Assembly: GCA_010093485.1 (NCBI GenBank) | Contig: MU001497.1 | Location: 734,513 to 798,512 of the forward strand | From: Karstenula rhodostoma CBS 690.94 | Lineage: Eukaryota > Ascomycota > Dothideomycetes > Pleosporales > Didymosphaeriaceae | Length of the DNA stretch: 64,000 bases | Reading direction: 5' to 3' | Shown here: positions 40,779 to 50,809 of the stretch, one piece after another | How positions within the stretch are numbered: the first letter of the stretch is position 1 | Layout of the letters: every line of letters starts with the position of its first letter | Made by a program: the position numbers and the translations under genes | The notes under the pieces: generated by a model | Database searches by the model: none | Told to the model about the DNA's origin: nothing | What the model saw: the letters and a program-made list of their open reading frames with translations, nothing else

Positions 40779-43486
40779 ATGTTCTATAGCCACGAGGGTA
40801 AGCGTGCTCCACTTGCGTACGCAGTCAAGCAACACTGGCTGACAGTCGCAGTTCTCACCTCGCGCAAGCATGGCGTGGCAACTGTAAGTAGTTCCTTGGC
40901 GATCGTCAACTCGCTCTTCTCATGTTGTTTCCTTGGTTACTAACGAGGCAACTCTAGGTTTGGTGAGTCGTACTTGCCTTCGCATTAGCTCCACTCACAC
41001 AAGTGGAAGGCTCGTTGCAACCCTCGGCGCGAAGTCGAACTCCAAGAAGATCAATCGCAAGGCCATACAAGATGTCGATGTACAAAAAGCATGTCAGACC
41101 ATCATAAATCCGGCGGCACCGATGGCCCTGCGTCTGCAAGGCAACTTGTTGTAAGTCAATCGAACCTTAACACATTTCTGGTGCTGACAGGCCCAGGTAT
41201 GGCGTCTCTCGCGTTTATCTCCAGCAGTGTGGTTATGTTCTCTCCGATGCGCAAAATGTGTATAATTCGATGTATCTAATGTTGCGGTCGATTGAGGGTG
41301 CAGCCCTGGATCCTCAGGCTGGCAAAGCCAGGTGAGCATACCGTTCTATGATCTCAACATCAGTCTCGTGCTTATAGGTGATTGACAGGCCAGATCAGCT
41401 TGTTCTGCAAGATGATCCATCGTTCCTTCCTGAGTTCGCCATGCCGCCGCTGGAACTCCTTGCGGAGTTGGAGCTTGGCCCTACGCTTCCTCCACTACGC
41501 GCCAGCGGAGAGTCACAATCATTGACCCCGTTCGGGTCCCAACAAGTTCCTTCCACTCCAGATCCAGTCGCTGGACTCATTCTCCCTACCTCATCATCCG
41601 TCGGCCCTGGTGGGTTCGTGATCCAAGGTAATGGCCCTAGCAGTATCGGTGATCAAGTGGCTGTCGACGACGACATGATAGGTGAGTGACTGCTAGACAC
41701 CATTATAGTACTCTGTCACTATATACTTATCAAGTGTCAACTACTAGACGCGCCGGATTTCACCTTTGATGAGAATGGCGAATTCGTTGACCTCACCGAA
41801 GCGAACCTGAATGTTGGAACACCAGCAGCGCCAGGAGGAGGTACAGTGCACAGCGATGCAGGAGCGAGTGCCAAAGTGAGGCAAGATCACGAGGACGGTC
41901 TACGCGAGCGGTATCAGGTAAGTGATATGTGTGATTTCTGCTGCAATCAAGTACAATCCTTACAGACTCGTTCTTCTATCACCTGGCCCTCTCCCCACTA
42001 TCCATATAAGACTCATCTTCCTCTGAGTTTTTTCATTGCTTGAACACTGAATTACTTTAAACAGCAAGTCGATAATCAAATGGACATTGATATCCCCATG
42101 TTCGGGGACGACGTTCCTGAGGGAGAGGCCTTTCCTATAGGCGGTGGCAGTGTACAAGATCAGCTCTCAGAAGTAGTAGAGTCATCAGATACAGTCGTGG
42201 CCCCGATCCGCCGCAAGAAGCGAACGGCACGAGTGCTCCCTTCCGATACCACGATGGAGCTTCGGAACAAGGACCTCGCTGACTGGAATGCCAATTACTT
42301 GGCCAATATGAAAGCGGCTTCCAAGCAGAAGAACCAGCATCGCCTCAACCAGCTCGCGAAGAAGAATGCGGAGTTCTGGATGTGGGACTCCGGTATTGGA
42401 GGCATTGCAGCTCGCATGCAGGGTGTCAATGGCCCTACGCCCTTTGATCGGTTCATTGGCGACAATCTCTTCGAGCTCTTCACTGGTGTGAGTCGCAAGG
42501 ATGGTGTGCGTTCGAAGCGTGACCGCGACAGCGGCATCGATGAAGCCACACAGGAGGAGTCTCGGCGCGTGCGTCAGCGGACGGATGAACTCGAAGAAGA
42601 GATCGGACGTGGTCAAGAAGACGAAGGCTTGTTCGTCCCTGGAGGTGAAGATGTCGAGCTGCCGCGAGACGAACAGCCACCTCTCGATGATCAGCAACGC
42701 TTCTCGGAAATGCCCTGGAACATAACCGCATCGGTGCGCGGCTCTTCTGCTGTCCCTCGAAGCGGTAAGCCTCTGCAATGTCTCTCATGAATATGAGAAC
42801 ATACTGACTGCTATTTAGGTCGTGCCGGCTTGGTCGGTTCTGCGCCGCCGTCGTCGCTCACAGGTCGCAATGCCCGCATGGTTTCCGAGTCGCCACTCCA
42901 TCGCCGTAGTCAGCCGGGTGGACTAGATCCCCTGAAATTCCTCGAAGATGAAGAAGGCGATTTTGCAAACCTTGGTGAAGACGACTATGGCTTCGCAGGC
43001 CCAGGCATCAGCTCAGACATGCCTGAAGCCATGCTCGCCGAACCGGATTCGCGTGTTCGAGAAGCTCTGACTGCGGAGGGCGGAAACTTCTTGATGTTTG
43101 TCGCCGACGCCATTCACGAGAAGCGCAACCACATCGATCAGGGCCTTGAGCCGGTTTCGGATGCTGATGCTGCTACTGTTGTGGATGAAGTCTCCTTCGA
43201 CGAGATCGTTCCGCCTAATGCGAACAACAAGATGATTGCGTCTCAAGCTCTTATGATGACTCTTACGCTTGGTACGAAGGGTTTGCTCGACGTTCGTCAG
43301 GATGAGCACTTCGCCGACATCAACTTGAGTCTAACGGAGAAGGGGAATGCTGCTCAGGTCGAGATGCCGTTCCAGGGAGAGCATGAAGCCCAACTTGGAG
43401 AAGAAGAGGCTGATCTTGAAGAAGTTGGTCGCGAGGAGTCGGACGACGAGATGGAAGAGGACGAGGGTTCAGTCTTCGGTGATTGA
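40779..43486 (+). CDS. REC8: Meiotic cohesin kleisin REC8
   Basis: Nine exons give 720 residues: 40779-40797, 40852-40883, 40968-40972 (5 nt), 41010-41150, 41197-41331, 41389-41681, 41748-41917, 42065-42764 and 42819-43486. The N-terminal Rad21/Rec8 domain reads MFYSHE-VLTSRKHGVATVW-LVATLGAKSN, then CQTIINPAAPMALRLQGNLLYGVSRVYLQQCGYVLSDAQN. The middle is acidic and probably disordered, with DAPDFTFDENGEFVDL. The C-terminal winged helix contains TLTLGTKGLLDVRQDEHFADINLSL. These are the two SMC-binding ends of a kleisin. The Leu-Val-Ala-Thr variant and short middle favour REC8 over RAD21/SCC1. The many introns near the 5' end, including a 5-nt microexon (GTTTG), are exact in phase. Confidence 0.93.
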
Positions 43487-44218
43487 ACTCATTCAGAGCC
43501 GAAGTAAAGACGTGTTTGAGTTGATTTATGGCGAATCCGTCTTCCTTTCTCATGTAAGATGAGGTGCATGATGGAATACACGAGTACAACGACTGCATAT
43601 ATACTACGGGAATGAGATTTTTCTCCTGTAATACTGTAAGATCTCATCATGAATGAAGTTTCCTCAAGTAGCCTGGCTGGTTTTTACCCATGTAGTGATG
43701 GTTTTCTGATTGTTGACTCGAACTACAAAGTAGTGACCCGTAAAGATGTAGTGATGCTTGGTAACTAAATAAGCAACCGGCCGCAAAAGCTTAGTGAGAA
43801 CAGAAAACGCAAAGCAGAGGGTGTTTCATTGCCGGCCTTCTTATAGTGAAACAGTTGAGGAAAACGACATAGGACATGTGACATGTGTAGATTCCGGAAG
43901 TCCAAGTCGTTATCCCAGCGCACTATTCCTTTTCGAACCGCATTTGGCAGGGTCACGTGCGCAACGGTCTTCCATGGCTCCACCCATTCCGAAGCCCTAT
44001 TTTCATCTTACCATATCTAAAGTCTCTTACATAGGAGCTATGAATCAACAGGGCCATTTGTAAATGAAAGACGTCCACAAACGGCCGAGGGTGGGTTTAC
44101 GTAAGGTATGCCTAACATCCGAGATCGGCATGATCCGCGGCGTGACTGTGGCCTGACCATGATCCAGCTGACACGACAACTACAAAAAGTTCAGATGTAG
44201 GTTATAACAGATATCAAG
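43487..44218. other. Intergenic, no gene seen
   Basis: This is the REC8 3' flank and the promoter of the fumarate reductase. It looks AT-richer than the genes. Confidence 0.45.
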
Positions 44219-45721
44219 ATGAGCGGCACACTGCGACTGACACTCTTCACTCTCGCTCTTTTTGGGCTCTTTGCTGCGTATCTGTACAATAGCCCTTACG
44301 CACACTTTCCCAGCGAAATGCCGTCACCTCCATCGCCGCAAACTACTGCTATCGTCGTGGGCTCAGGGCTTGCTGGCTTGAGTGCAGCGAGCCAGTTGAT
44401 AGCAAATAATGTGCCCGTCAGGATGCTAGAGCGTGGTGCGAAACCGGGAGGAAACAGCATCAAAGCCTCTTCTGGGATCAATGGAGCACCAACAAAGTAC
44501 CAACCTGCCCTCGACAACGCCTTCTTTTCGGATACAATCACGTCTGCTGGAAAAGCAATGCTCGCTTCCACTCGACATCGCGAGAGTCTGATCTCTACAC
44601 TTACGAAATCTTCGGAGGATGCAATTGAGTGGCTTGTGCAGGAGAAGGGTGTCAACCTCTCGAAAGTATCTATCTTGGGCGGCCACACATTTCCCAGGAC
44701 GCACAGAGGAGCAGGACAGACACCGCCGGGCTTTGCAATCACGTCGGCGCTGCTCAACTCTCTTAAAGCATCGCCGCTGTTCCATTTGCAGACCTCTTGC
44801 ACCGTTACCAAAGTCTTGCAGTCTGAACATCGCATCACTGGTGTAGAATACACCAGCGAAGATGAGAGTCCACAGGAGCTACTGGGGCCTGTCATCTTCG
44901 CATCAGGTGGCTTCGGTGGCGATGCAGATGGTCTGCTCGCCCAGTACAGGCCTGATCTCCGGGGCTACCCGTCAACGAACGACCCACGCCCAGGCACACA
45001 ACCTCTTCTGACAGCGCTAGGCGCGCAGCTCATCGACATGGAACACGTCCAGGTGCATCCGACTGGCTTCGTCGACCCCGGTGCACCATCCTCTCCCTTG
45101 AAGTTCCTGGCTGCAGAAGTCCTGAGAGGCGACGGCGGCATTCTGCTTTCCGATGGGAAGCGCTTTGTTAATGAGCTCGAGACTAGGGAGAGAGTGACGA
45201 ATGCGATTACGGCGAACTCGCCCGAGCAAGCGATGCCGAAACAGTGGAGTGTTCAGTTGGTGCTGGATGAAGGCGTTTACGAAGCTACGAAATCGCATGT
45301 CGATTTCTACATTTTCAAGGGGCTGATGAAAAAAGCTACAATTTCGGACCTCGCACTAGGGGCGCTTGACGCGATCTCGCGCTATTCTCAGGTCGTACGA
45401 GGGGAGGAAGCGGATACGTTTGGTCGGACACAATTCGCGCATTGGAAACTCGAAGAGCCGACCGCAGAATCGGTTGTTTACGTGGGTACCGTCACGCCGG
45501 TGGTGCATTTCACGATGGGCGGTGTGCTCATCAACGGGAAGGCGGAAGTGCTAAAGAAGGATGATGAGCGGATAGAGGGGTTGTGGGCGGCTGGAGAAGT
45601 GACGGGGGGTGTCCATGGTGCAAATCGGTTAGGAGGATCATCGCTACTGGAATGTGTGGTCTTTGGGAGAATTGCGGGTGATCAGTGTGAGGAGTACATC
45701 AAACGCCAGAGGATTGATTGA
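44219..45721 (+). CDS. OSM1: FAD-dependent fumarate reductase (OSM1/FRD type)
   Basis: This is one exon of 500 residues. An N-terminal hydrophobic helix (LFTLALFGLFAAYLY) acts as a membrane anchor or uncleaved signal, consistent with ER or mitochondrial location of fungal Osm1. The FAD-binding motif is AIVVGSGLAGLSAASQL, with ERGAKPGGNSIKASSGING for covalent-type flavin contacts. Catalytic-site blocks are seen as HVQVHPTGFVDP, FLAAEVLRGDGGILLSDGKRFVNEL, VHFTMGGVLING and LWAAGEVTGGVHGANRLGGSSLLECVVFGR. The enzyme reduces fumarate to succinate with FADH2, reoxidising flavins during disulphide formation and anaerobic growth. No cytochrome b5 domain is fused, unlike in some larger fungal homologues. 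Confidence 0.94.
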   Translation: MSGTLRLTLFTLALFGLFAAYLYNSPYAHFPSEMPSPPSPQTTAIVVGSGLAGLSAASQLIANNVPVRMLERGAKPGGNSIKASSGINGAPTKYQPALDNAFFSDTITSAGKAMLASTRHRESLISTLTKSSEDAIEWLVQEKGVNLSKVSILGGHTFPRTHRGAGQTPPGFAITSALLNSLKASPLFHLQTSCTVTKVLQSEHRITGVEYTSEDESPQELLGPVIFASGGFGGDADGLLAQYRPDLRGYPSTNDPRPGTQPLLTALGAQLIDMEHVQVHPTGFVDPGAPSSPLKFLAAEVLRGDGGILLSDGKRFVNELETRERVTNAITANSPEQAMPKQWSVQLVLDEGVYEATKSHVDFYIFKGLMKKATISDLALGALDAISRYSQVVRGEEADTFGRTQFAHWKLEEPTAESVVYVGTVTPVVHFTMGGVLINGKAEVLKKDDERIEGLWAAGEVTGGVHGANRLGGSSLLECVVFGRIAGDQCEEYIKRQRID

Positions 45722-46014
45722 ATTGTGAGAGAATGTACAGTATGAGATCCATATCCGCCAATGGCATTTCCCTGTGATCCTAACCGCACCCGCGCGCGCT
45801 TGCGTCATTGCAGTCGCGACGCGGGATGTGCCAAGGCCGGTGCAAACACCACATCAAACGTTCTTGAGACTTGACAACAGAACATGCCAGCGTATCTTTC
45901 CCCATTCCCTTGAAGAGTTTCTGTACTTTGTTTTCTGTCTTCGTGCGGCGATACCCTTTCTACTACCTTTTGAGTTTACCTTGGCCACCCGCAAATAGAC
46001 ACGCTTCTACCACG

Positions 46015-46644
46015 ATGCCTTCAGCAATGGTATCGCAGACGGTGCAGGGCGCGGTGCTCAGCGCCACGTCCAACATACTCGCGCAAGTCCTTACTTCGTA
46101 CAAAGAAGATGTGAGTAAAACATCTTTTATATAGCAGGATACTGAGGCTCTAACATGATTGCTCCAGACACCTTTCACCATTAGCCTCTCTCCCATCCTC
46201 AAGTTCGCCATCTTCAGCATGATCAGCAATCCGCTCAACATCCTCTGGCAAACCTTTCTCGAAGATATTTTTCCATCCAACGTGCCCGCCAACCCCTCAG
46301 AGAAGCAGCTCAAAGACAAGCCCGCGCAGACCCGCACCAGCAAGCGCAACCTACTCGCCAAGTTCACTCTCGACCAGACGATAGGCGCGGTGGTCAACAC
46401 GCTCATGTTCCTCGTATACATGGCCTACGTGAACGATTCGGGCGCGAAGGGTGCAGCATCGTGGAGAACGGTGCAGGCGGATGTGAGCGGGCGGTTTTGG
46501 CCAATGATAATTGATGGATATAAGCTCTGGCCTGCGGTGTCGCTAGCAAGCTTTCTGTGGGTGCCCATAAATAAGAGGGTGGTTTTTGGGTGCTCAGTCG
46601 GTGTGTTATGGGGCATCTACTTGAGCTTGTCCGTAGCAAGCTGA
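46015..46644 (+). CDS. Mpv17/PMP22-family membrane protein
   Basis: Exons 46015-46110 and 46168-46644 join in phase 0 to 190 residues. The sequence starts MPSAMVSQTVQGAVLSATSN and carries a family-type first helix. Hydrophobic segments follow: LSPILKFAIFSMISNPLNILW, QTIGAVVNTLMFLVYMAYV and LWPAVSLASFLWVPINKRVVFG. The family signature around DGYKLWPAVSLASFLWVP is clear. Members sit in the inner mitochondrial or peroxisomal membrane and form channels or affect metabolite balance. Whether this is the Sym1 or another paralogue cannot be decided here, and the N-terminal signature is shorter than in Sym1. Confidence 0.88.
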
Positions 46645-47294
46645 GGGGTGTTTGACGGTACTGAGCTCCTGCATAGACGGCAAGAAGAAAACCCTAATTA
46701 CCTATATTGCTTCTGCAAACTCACTCGTGCAAAGAGTTGTTTGAGAAGAAGCTCTCCGCAGCAGCACATTGTCCCCGACCACGAAGTGAACAAGCGCAGG
46801 TTCAGGTCGCCAGCCGAGCGTGATCAAAAGGGAAGGGCTAACATGGCAGTACGGGAAGTGGCTATCTCGCACCCTCCGGTAGAAACCTTGGTTCCACCTA
46901 CCCATCCAACAATAGCTGCCTTACCTGAAAATTTCCGTACATCGAGTTACTCCAAACATCAACAACCTGTCACCGCGCATCTGCCCTTTGCAGCAGCTTT
47001 TTCCATTGCTTCCATCTCTATTGCTACGGGCATTCTATCACAGGATCAGGAGGCTGTTGGGCTGGATAACCCGGGGGGCCGGCTCTGTAGAGGAGCGGCG
47101 CGTTGCTGAAGTTTGGGTAACGATTGCGACGGCGCGTGTGAGAGTCATACCGGATAGTGACTAGATGCTCGCGATCAAGTTGTTGGGCAGGCAGCAGCGC
47201 ACGCACGAATGTTCATTGCTTCAACTCCTTTAAACCTCGATAAAACACCGCACAAACCGATTCGACACTCTTCACATACGACTTCAACTGGGCC
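46645..47294. other. Intergenic, no supported gene
   Basis: A 153-codon plus-strand frame (46648-47109) exists, but I see no motif, and its first part overlaps the 3' flank of the Mpv17-family gene. Not called. Confidence 0.4.
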
Positions 47295-49107
47295 ATGGCA
47301 AACCAATCCGTGCCCCGAATCCCGACGACGGCGTATACGCATTCTATCCCAATGGATGCCTCCTCGCAGTCGAAGCCTGAGCCGCAGACAACAAAGCTAC
47401 CCAAGAATTCTTCTCAGGCTCCGTCCCAGCGAGTCGGTGCCGCAGCGGATGTTCTGGGTTATGGTGCTCGCAAACGCAATTTGGTAAGAAAAGCAAACGA
47501 CAACACTGAAGGCGATGTCGATCCTACTCCTGGCGGCGATACGGCCGACAGCACGACAGCTCCAGCTCCAGCCCAGAGCGGCAGCGCAAACGACTCCATG
47601 GAGCAATCGGCTACCGGAGAGCCCCGCCGGGCTCCAGTCTGGAGACCCTATATTCCCCCGGGCAAATCGCCATACTTCAAGTCGCGTTGGATCCCGGACA
47701 AGAGTAAGATCGAAAAGCCGTGGCTACACGGAAAGAGAGATCCCCGAGAGAAATGGCAGACGATCCTTCCGATGACCGGCTTCCTCATCGGCCTCGCCGT
47801 CGCTGGCCTTCTCATTTGGGAGGGCTACCACAGTGTCTCGCGGAATCTCTATTGCGAGATTATGACCGACGACTTTTCATCTGGCAGACTCAACGAGTCG
47901 TTGTGGAGCACCGAGATCGAGGTTGGAGGTTATGGGTGAGCATCTTATGCTGATGACCGACTTCGTAAAGAAGTCAAAGTTTACCCTGGGGTCTATGCTG
48001 ACTTTTTCTCAGTGTCGGCTCCTTCGAACAGACAACCAACGACCCCGACAATGTTTACATTGGCAACGATGGAACACTTTACATAAGGCCCACCCTCCAG
48101 GACGCATCCCTCATCGCGAACAACGCTGTTATCGATCTTCGCGGTCAAGGCTGTACGGGACGGCACTGGACTGACTGTGTAGCGGTAACCAACACCACCA
48201 ACGGCACCATTGTCAACCCGGTCAAGTCTGCCAGGATCAATACCAAAGTGGGAGCGAACATCAAGTACGGCCGTGTTGAAGTCACTGCGAAGCTTCCTGA
48301 AGGTGACTGGCTGTGGCCCTCGATCATTATGCTGCCGAAGAACAACACCTACGGAGAATGGCCACAGTCGGGCCAGATCGACATTGTACAATCCCGTGGA
48401 AACAACTTCGACTACAAGCAAGGAGGCAACAACGTCGTCGCCAGCACTCTGCACTTTGGACCGAAGGTAGAGCTGGATGCCTGGTGGCGCAACAATGTCA
48501 AGAGCACGGCTTCCCGTGAGACCTTCTCTGACCGCTTCCACAAGTTCGGTGTTGAGGTACGTGTTTCGTTATGGTGTCGCATGGATGGACTTACGCTCAT
48601 TTCATCTAGTGGACCGACAAGTACATCTTCACGTACATCGATACGCGCCTCTTCCAAGTCGCCTACACGCACTTCAAGCAGCCCTTCTGGACCTACGGCA
48701 ATTTCCCAACAGCGGATAGCAATGGGTAAGGTTTTGCTGATTTCCGGCCCTCTGCTTGACCCAGTCTGAATTAATTCAGGGTACTCAACGCCTGCTAACT
48801 CTCATTTAGTACCCGCTACATCAACCCCTGGGAGTATGGATCGCACGCCACGCCATTCGACCAGGACTTCTATCTCGTGCTTAAAGTGGGCGTCGGCTCA
48901 ACGAATGGCTGGTTCGAGGACAATAGGTCAGGGAAACCCTGGCTGGACCGCGATTACAATGCGGCCCAGCGGTTCTGGGAAGCACGTGACAGCTGGCACC
49001 CCACGTGGAAGAAGCAGGGCTGGATGGAGGTCTCCAGCGTCAAGATGTGGCAGCTTGCACCGCACAAGGGGTGCAAGCTTGAGAACGCGCAGAGGTTCGT
49101 GGGTTAG
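47295..49107 (+). CDS. GH16-like (beta-glucan-recognition type) membrane protein lacking catalytic Glu residues
   Basis: Four exons, 47295-47935, 48013-48556, 48610-48725 and 48810-49107, give 532 residues. A ~155-residue Ser/Pro/Gln-rich cytosolic tail precedes one transmembrane helix (ILPMTGFLIGLAVAGLLIW), so this is a type II membrane protein. The lumenal part is a GH16 fold of the GNBP/beta-1,3-glucanase type: DDFSSGRLNESLWSTEIEVGGYG, SARINTKVGANIKYGRVEV, AKLPEGDWLWPSIIMLP and WEYGSHATPFDQDFYLVLKVGVGS. The usual catalytic signature ExDxx(x)E is altered. The codons at 48374-48376 and 48389-48391 are CAG and CAA, giving SGQIDIVQSRGN, that is Gln335 and Gln340 where nucleophile and acid/base Glu are expected. 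I infer a glucan-binding, non-hydrolysing protein. Confidence 0.9.
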
Positions 49108-49526
49108 AGGGGGTTATGGGAGGTGATTGTAATGGCAGGAGTAATAACGTCGTGAGTTACGACAGTATGGGTTATCAGCATCAATTAGATTAACCTCAAT
49201 GAACATACTATACTATCACTTTTGGGATACTCGCGCTTCTGTGCTTGAGCCTTGATAGCATCTACTTTTCGAAATCGAGTACTGGATCAACTCACGGCAC
49301 TCTGCGTTCGACAGGTACATGCTACCATCATTCATTGACGCTACGCCGAGCAATGTAATATGCGCGCTACAAGTACAAGACCTGTCCAACCCCGAGGACT
49401 CTGCTCGCAGGTTCCTCGCTCATCCGCGACTCGGCCTTCATAGTCAAGACGCTCTTGATGTTATCTCAATGCTACGTGGCGCTCTTTACCGCTGTAAATC
49501 ACGCTCCTCTATAGACATGCTGCATC
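49108..49526. other. Convergent intergenic region
   Basis: This lies between the GH16-like gene and the YIF1 3' end. A 77-codon plus-strand frame has no recognisable motif. Confidence 0.5.
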
Positions 49527-50566
49527 TCAGACCTTGCTCAGCCATAGCATGAAACCCAACTGGATGACGTAGCTGTACACGAACAGGAACTGTGTCCTCG
49601 CGCTCTTCTGGCTCCGCGAGCTGGTGTACCCCGCAGCACCGCCCCCAACGCCTTGCGGGTTCGACTCAGGGAGGAGCACGTAGCGGAGGCTACGCAGCAG
49701 GAAGAAGGCGTTGGCGTTGAAGCAGTAGATGAAGACGACCCAGGAGATCCAGCCACCGCCGAAGTTGAGCTGGCTGAAGAGCGACGTGAGCAGGAGGCTG
49801 ACGATGACGCCGACGAACTTGTACCCGCTGTAGGCGACGAGGTCGAGCAGCTGGGAGGAGCTAGAGATGTTGAGCAGGAAGGTGCCGACCTTGATGATGA
49901 GGATTTCGAGGAGCATGACGGAGATGGCCTGCGTGGTGGTGTAGCCCAGGAGCTCGGGCTTGAAAGCGCCGCGCAGGCCGGCAAGCAGCGTCGAGAGCAG
50001 GATGTAGGTGACGAGGGCCATCATGGGGATGTACATGTCGGGCGAGTTGATATCCTCGCGCGGCGGCTGGTAGAAGACGTCCTGGGAGTTGTTGGTCATG
50101 CGTTGCTGGCGCGACCAGGGCCGGTGGCGCCAGGGGAAGAGGACGATCCAGAGCTTGTTCGCGACATAGGTGTTGGAGACGTTGAAGTAGTGCTTGAGGG
50201 CGCTGACGCTGATGAAGCGGCCGAACTATGCGACGTGTTAGCATGCTGGCTATGGCTTGGTGCCTGCGTGGAGCGTACGTTCTGCTCTACGTATTCCTGG
50301 CCCGCGTTCATGGCGGTCTTGCCCATCTGGAAGCCCAGCTGGGCCGTGGGGTCGTTGATGAAGCCGCCAAACGCGGGGGGCAGGTTGCCGGCGTAGGCAC
50401 CCTGCTGGGCGGGCATGCCGTGCTGCTGTGCGTAGCCATAGCCGCTCTGGGGCTGCGACGGCGGCTGGGGAGGCGGCGGAGATCGCAGCTGGGGGACGGT
50501 CGAGACGTGCTGGGGGACGGGGTGGTGGAGCGGCGGCGAGTGCGCGGGCGGCGGGTTCTGGTACAT
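49527..50566 (-). CDS. YIF1: YIF1 (Yip1-interacting factor), ER-Golgi transport
   Basis: Exons 50566-50279 and 50225-49527 join in phase 0 to 328 residues. The N-terminus (~70 residues) is Pro/Gln-rich and cytosolic. The Yif1 domain then begins with FGGFINDPTAQLGFQMGKTAMNAGQEYVEQN-FGRFISVSALKHYFNVSNTYV, followed by KLWIVLFPWRHRPWSR. About five membrane segments follow, including MALVTYILLSTLLAGLRG, ISVMLLEILIIKVGTFLL, FVGVIVSLLLTSLF, WISWVVFIYCFNANAFFLLRSL and FVYSYVIQLGFMLWLS. Yif1 forms a complex with Yip1 and Rab GTPases in COPII vesicle biogenesis and fusion. The start MYQNPPPAHS follows a GC-rich leader. Confidence 0.94.
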
Positions 50567-50809
50567 GGCGGGCGTCAATCGCACGCTGTGGGGGGTGGTG
50601 CGGGCGGTCGAGGCGAAGAAGCGTGTGGATGTGTGCCGGTGCGTGTTGGTGTTCAGTAGAGGCCAACGCAGCGGGCTCCCGCAGGCTCCAATATTTTGGT
50701 GCTGGATGCCGCCGTTCGCTTTCCCGCCCATCTGGCTTCGCCAAGGCCCCTCAGTTCGTCATAGCTCACGCCCGCCGCTGCGCCCACAAACCTTTGCGAC
50801 AACTGCACC
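50567..50809. promoter_or_regulatory. Bidirectional promoter between YIF1 and SRP101
   Basis: Two early-secretory-pathway genes diverge from 243 bp of shared sequence, which would allow co-regulation. No specific site is claimed. Confidence 0.55.

Noticed and set aside
46648..47109. 153-codon plus-strand frame after the Mpv17-family gene
   Set aside because: No recognisable domain; begins in the 3' flank of the preceding gene.
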